NCBI RefSeq assembly: GCF_001010805.1
Contig: NZ_CP011477.1
Coordinates: 62,001-126,000, forward strand
Direction of reading: 5' to 3'
DNA length: 64,000 bases
From: Spongiibacter sp. IMCC21906
GTDB taxonomy: Bacteria; Pseudomonadota; Gammaproteobacteria; Pseudomonadales; Spongiibacteraceae
Notes under the pieces: model-generated
Told to the model about the DNA's origin: nothing
The model's input: only the letters and a program-made list of their open reading frames with translations
Databases searched by the model: none
In this document: piece by piece, positions 60,457 to 64,000 of the stretch
How the letters are laid out: the number at the start of each line of letters is the position of its first letter
Position numbering within the stretch: the stretch's first letter is position 1
Made by a program: the position numbers and the translations under genes

Positions 60457-61146
60457 TTACACCGACAGGTAGGCCCTGATCTTGTCGGTATCAACCTGAT
60501 CCCTCAGATCTTCATGAATAAAATTGCCCTTATCAATTACAATTACCCGGTCAGCAATGGCCATGGTAAAACTCAACACCTGCTCAGAAACGATAATAGT
60601 GATATCCCGAAGTTTTTTAATTTCATTAAGAACATTGGCGATGTCTTTAATAATTGACGGCTGAATCCCTTCGGTTGGCTCATCAAGCAATAACACTTTG
60701 GGATTGGTCACCAGTGCTCGAGCAATAGCTAACTGCTGTTGCTGTCCCCCTGACAGGTTGCCACCCTTGCGCTTACGCATGTCTTGCAACACGGGAAAAA
60801 GCGCATAAATATCATCGGGAATTTTTTTAAGCTTGGAGACAGCCATACCCGTTTCAATATTTTCTTGCACGGTTAAATTTGGAAAAATCATTCGTCCCTG
60901 AGGTACATAAGCGATACCGCTTTCTACGCGCTGATAACTTTCTTTTTTGGTTACATCTGCCCCATCAACCGAAATGCTACCTTCCGAAACAGGCAACACC
61001 CCTATTAACGATTTAAATAAAGTGGTCTTCCCCATGCCGTTGCGGCCCATAATTGCCAATGTTTCGTTTTTAGGCACGTCAAAGTTTAAGCCGTGAATGA
61101 CTTCACTTTGGCCGTAGCTTACCTTTAAGTTTTTAACATTCAGCAT
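60457..61146 (-). CDS. urtE: urea/short-chain amide ABC transporter ATPase UrtE
   Basis: 229 aa, ATG at 61146 with GAGGAAC upstream. Walker A is MGRNGMGKTT (residues 33-42), the signature LSGGQQQQLAIARAL begins at 130, and Walker B LLLDEPTEGIQP at 151. The N terminus MLNVKNLKVSYGQSEVIHGL matches UrtE rather than LivF. With UrtD it powers the UrtBC permease. It is separated from urtD by about 1.08 kb of tandem repeats, which is unusual for this operon, and followed closely by amiE. Confidence 0.93.
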   Translation of the reverse strand: MLNVKNLKVSYGQSEVIHGLNFDVPKNETLAIMGRNGMGKTTLFKSLIGVLPVSEGSISVDGADVTKKESYQRVESGIAYVPQGRMIFPNLTVQENIETGMAVSKLKKIPDDIYALFPVLQDMRKRKGGNLSGGQQQQLAIARALVTNPKVLLLDEPTEGIQPSIIKDIANVLNEIKKLRDITIIVSEQVLSFTMAIADRVIVIDKGNFIHEDLRDQVDTDKIRAYLSV

Positions 61147-61249
61147 GTTGGTGTTCCTCTAAATATTCTCTAGCCTGTTTGGCGAAATGTAGATTTTCTC
61201 TATTGCTAAGCTGATTCATGAAGTTCGCAGTCTTCTCGTCACATTCTCG

Positions 61250-62215
61250 CGAGGTTGACTAATTCACTTTGTAGCACTGGATCCCGGATCATGTCCGGGA
61301 TGACTCACTACTCAGTTTTAACTTTAGTTCAATGCCATTCCTGTTCTACTCGGCAGCCCGAAATCAGCTGCGCAATTGACTAATTCACTCCGTTGCGCTG
61401 GATCCCGGATCATGTCCGGGATGACTCAGGATTCAGTCTTGGCTTTGACCCTATGCCATTCCTGTCCTACTCGGCAGCCCGAAATCAGCTGCGCAATTGA
61501 CTAACTCACTTCGTCGCTCTGGATCCCGGATCATGTCCGGGATGACTCACTACTCAGTTTTAACTTTAGTTCAATGCCATTCCTGTCCTACTCGGCAGCC
61601 CGAAATCAGCTGCGCGATTGACTAATTCACTTCGTCGCGCTGGATCCCAGATCATGCCCGGGATGACTCAGGATTCAGTCTTGGCTTTATTCCTATGCCA
61701 TTCCAGCTCTACTCGGTAGCCCGAACTCAGCTTTGCGATTGACTAATTCACTCCGTCGCGCTGGATCCCGGATCATGTCCGGGATGACTCAGGATTCAGG
61801 TTTGGCATTGGCCCTATGCCATTCCAGTCCCACTCGGCAGTCTGAACTCAGTTGCGCGATTGACTAACTCACTTCGTCGCGCTGGATCCCGGATCATGTT
61901 CGGGATGACTCAGGATTCAGGTTTGGCTTTCCTCCTATGCCATTCCAGCTCTACTCGGTAGCCTGAAATCAACTGCGCGATTGACTGTCTCACTTCGTCG
62001 CTCTGGATCCCGGATCATGTCCGGGATGACTCAGAATTCAGCCTTGGCTTTGACCCTATGCCATTCCTGTTCTACTCGGTAACCGAAATCAACTGCACGA
62101 TTGGCTGTCTCACTTCGTCGCGCTGGACTTCGAATCAACTCCGGGTAACTCCATATTTGTCTTCAACTCTGAAGTAACGTCATACCGGGCTTGAACCGGT
62201 ATCCAGAAACGGGCT
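61250..62215. repeat. tandem repeat R6 with exact 121-bp period between urtD and urtE
   Basis: The motif CTGGATCCCGGATCATGTCC plus GGGATGACTCA recurs with its GGATCC at 61279, 61400, 61521, 61642, 61763, 61884 and 62005, each exactly 121 bp apart, and a degenerate eighth copy (CTGGACTTCGAATCAACTCC) at 62125. The intervening part is conserved (CTATGCCATTCC and TACTCGGCAGCCCGAA). Single copies carry a few substitutions, so the array is not newly expanded. A further unrelated palindrome (GTCATACCGGGCTTGAACCG) follows at 62180. There is no gene in this 1.08-kb gap. Confidence 0.93.
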
Positions 62216-62226
62216 AACAGTTGGCA

Positions 62227-62982
62227 CTAATGTCCCAGATACACCTCGATCACTTTAGGATCTTTTTGCACTTCATCCATGGGGCCTGCCGCCAATATTT
62301 TGCCTTGATGTAATACCGTTACCTTGTGGGCAATACGGGCAACAAACTCCATGTCGTGCTCAATCACCAACACCGAACGTCCGGCACTGATCTTGTTTAA
62401 CAGCATCGCGGTTTGCTCCCGCTCTTTTACGCTCATCCCTGCGACAGGTTCATCGAGCATCAATAACTCAGGGTCTTGAATCAGCAACATGCCAATTTCC
62501 AACCACTGTTTTTGTCCGTGGCTGAGCAGTGCAGACTCGGTATCCAGAAAATCTTCCAGCATGATTTCCTTAGCAACCGCCAATACCTTGTTGTGAACCG
62601 TCTCATCCCGTTTAAAAACCAGCGAGCCAAACACGCCCCGGCCTTCTGGATAAGACACTTCTAAGTTTTCATATACCGTCAAATTTTCATAAATTGAGGG
62701 TGTTTGAAACTTACGCCCCACGCCGGCCCGAACAATTTCGTGCTCAGCCAGCTTGGTTAGCTCTTTGTTCATAAACTTAATGCTGCCAGACGTGGCTTTA
62801 GTTTTACCGCAGATCAAATCCAACACGGTGGTTTTACCGGCCCCATTAGGGCCGATCACCACGTGCAGTTCATTTCTATCCAGATAAAAATTAAGGCTAT
62901 CCACTGCCTTAAAGCCATCAAAAGACACCGTCAAATCTTCTACTGAGAGGGTGAAATCTGTATTTGTAGTCATTGCCGACAC
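62227..62982 (-). CDS. urtD: urea/short-chain amide ABC transporter ATPase UrtD
   Basis: 251 aa, ATG at 62982. Walker A is GPNGAGKTT (44-52), the degenerate signature SHGQKQWLEIGMLL starts near 155, and Walker B LLMLDEPVAGM near 175. The SHGQ signature in place of LSGGQ is normal for UrtD/LivG. FDGFKAVDSLNFYLDRNELH fits the UrtD subgroup. It begins 38 bp after the urtC stop. The next gene in the transcript, urtE, lies beyond the 121-bp tandem array. Confidence 0.94.
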   Translation of the reverse strand: MSAMTTNTDFTLSVEDLTVSFDGFKAVDSLNFYLDRNELHVVIGPNGAGKTTVLDLICGKTKATSGSIKFMNKELTKLAEHEIVRAGVGRKFQTPSIYENLTVYENLEVSYPEGRGVFGSLVFKRDETVHNKVLAVAKEIMLEDFLDTESALLSHGQKQWLEIGMLLIQDPELLMLDEPVAGMSVKEREQTAMLLNKISAGRSVLVIEHDMEFVARIAHKVTVLHQGKILAAGPMDEVQKDPKVIEVYLGH

Positions 62983-63020
62983 CTTTCAGAAACTGTTTGA
63001 TACACAAGAGCGTTTATAGA

Positions 63021-64000
63021 CTAGTTGCTACCTTCAAGCTTGCCTTCACTTTCTGAGCTAGCTGACTTCTTAAACAGCCCCGTAATAAAACTCAGTCGAT
63101 TCTTAAGGTGATGACCATAGTCTTCCCACAAACCTGCCAAGCCATTGGGGAAGAACATCACCACCGCAATAAACAAGCCGCCCATGAGGAACAACCAAAG
63201 CTCTGGGAAGGATTCTGAGAAAGCCGTTTTACCAAAGTTAATCAGTAAGCAACCATATACCGCGCCAATCAGGGACATACGCCCGCCAACTGCAGCAAAG
63301 ATAACCATTTCGATGGAAGGCACAATGCCGACAAACGACGGTGACATGAACCCAACTATCAGGGTGAACATGGCGCCGCCAATGGCCGAGATCATCGCCG
63401 CCACGCAGAAGATAAAGATTTTAAAATTAGCGACGTCGTAACCGGAAAATCGCACTCGATCTTCTTTATCTCGCATAGCCAATAACAGGCGTCCAAACTT
63501 GCTGGTCAAAATAAACCGGCCGCCCATTACCACCGCCAATAACAAGAAGCAGTTGATATAGTAGAACAGGGTTTTGGCACTATCGCTGGTGATATCCCAA
63601 CCATTCAGAGTGCGGAGATCGGTAATACCGTTAATGCCACCGGTGTAGCCCTGCTGGCCCACAATTAATACGGTAAGAATCAGCGAAATAACCTGAGTGA
63701 TAATGGCAAAATAGACCCCACCTACTCGACGCTTAAACATGGCCACACCAATCAGGTAGGCAAATATTGTCGGTATCACCAGAATGGCAAGCAAAGTAAA
63801 TGTGAAGCTATTAAACGGTTCCCAAAACCACGGCAGTGATGTGATTTGGTTCCAATCCATAAAGTCGGGAATGCCCGGCGTAGACTGAATCGCAGTGTTT
63901 TCGGGTGAGGATGCTTCCAGCTTCAGAAACATCGCCATGCCATAACCACCCAGGCCGAAGAAAATTCCCTGTCCCAGGCTCAGCGTACCGCCATAGCCCC
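63021..64000 (-). CDS. urtC: urea/short-chain amide ABC transporter permease UrtC (5' end outside window)
   Basis: The frame is open to the right edge of the window. The sequence before the internal Met at 63938 still codes for the conserved UrtC/LivM segment GYGGTLSLGQGIFFGLGGYG, so the true start lies beyond 64000 and at least 325 residues are visible. Several membrane helices, TLLAILVIPTIFAYLIGVAM, QVISLILTVLIVGQQGYTGG and the EAA-like loop DKEDRVRFSGYDVANFKIF, match the branched-chain amino-acid/urea permease family. With UrtB it forms the membrane channel. urtA and urtB are expected upstream. Confidence 0.92.
   Translation of the reverse strand, partial: GYGGTLSLGQGIFFGLGGYGMAMFLKLEASSPENTAIQSTPGIPDFMDWNQITSLPWFWEPFNSFTFTLLAILVIPTIFAYLIGVAMFKRRVGGVYFAIITQVISLILTVLIVGQQGYTGGINGITDLRTLNGWDITSDSAKTLFYYINCFLLLAVVMGGRFILTSKFGRLLLAMRDKEDRVRFSGYDVANFKIFIFCVAAMISAIGGAMFTLIVGFMSPSFVGIVPSIEMVIFAAVGGRMSLIGAVYGCLLINFGKTAFSESFPELWLFLMGGLFIAVVMFFPNGLAGLWEDYGHHLKNRLSFITGLFKKSASSESEGKLEGSN

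Noticed and set aside
61250-62150. Possible CRISPR array or satellite-encoded protein in the 121-bp repeat
   Set aside because: The whole 121-bp unit, not just a short repeat, is conserved, and no frame stays open through it.

Overview
The window looks like a chromosomal segment of a marine or brackish gammaproteobacterium. Hints are the close similarity of several products to pseudomonad or enterobacterial proteins (AmiE, Tas, RlmI, PurE/PurK), TonB-dependent receptors, ectoine hydroxylase, cobalamin riboswitches of gammaproteobacterial form and an integron-type cassette array. A Cellvibrionales/Spongiibacteraceae-like host is my guess from gene content; there is no rRNA or tRNA in the window to test it. 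Most of the sequence is ordinary accessory chromosome, interrupted by at least six blocks of palindromic REP/BIME-like repeats.

Layout. 0-3.6 kb: two small membrane proteins, an MFS exporter, a VOC protein and a thioesterase. 3.6-4.7 kb: repeat block R1. 4.7-12.7 kb: a B12-regulated metal/tetrapyrrole locus on the minus strand. A membrane-anchored CobN-like chelatase, an ExbB/MotA-type protein and a DUF2149 protein follow one cobalamin riboswitch, and a TonB-dependent receptor follows a second. 13.1-13.7 kb: two gene remnants (SDR and AraC) truncated at the same point. 13.8-20.4 kb: Nudix hydrolase, YaiI-like protein, a large hybrid histidine kinase and a methyltransferase. 20.4-26.5 kb: a probable catabolic cluster (SDR, DUF1214, sulfotransferase-like, AraC regulator, old yellow enzyme, NTF2-like). 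26.8-28.0 kb: rlmI.

28.0-32.8 kb is a mobile, AT-richer island. It holds a HigBA-type toxin-antitoxin pair between two copies of an 80-bp hairpin repeat, then an integrase-less array of gene cassettes separated by attC-like sites, a decayed group IIC intron reverse transcriptase, a GFA gene remnant and a third copy of the hairpin repeat. 33.5-41.4 kb: a TonB receptor with a candidate Fur box, an RND efflux pair and a DUF4382 lipoprotein. 41.5-45.7 kb: tas, an SDR, a quinone oxidoreductase-like protein and a divergent LysR regulator. 45.7-48.4 kb: an arsenic operon arsR-arsC-acr3-arsH behind a long palindrome. 48.4-49.4 kb: a solitary ectD.

49.5-64 kb carries purE-purK and then a nitrogen-scavenging region: fmdA-fmdB (formamidase), amiE-amiB (aliphatic amidase and its Clp-like partner) and urtCDE (urea/short-chain amide ABC transporter; urtC runs off the right edge). 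An epoxide hydrolase and a MOSC protein lie between these. The region is threaded with repeat blocks, including an exact 121-bp-period tandem array between urtD and urtE, and two oppositely oriented blocks of one repeat family flanking the epoxide hydrolase/MOSC segment. The strongest candidates for something under-described are the B12-riboswitched HmuS/CobN-like membrane system and the cassette array.
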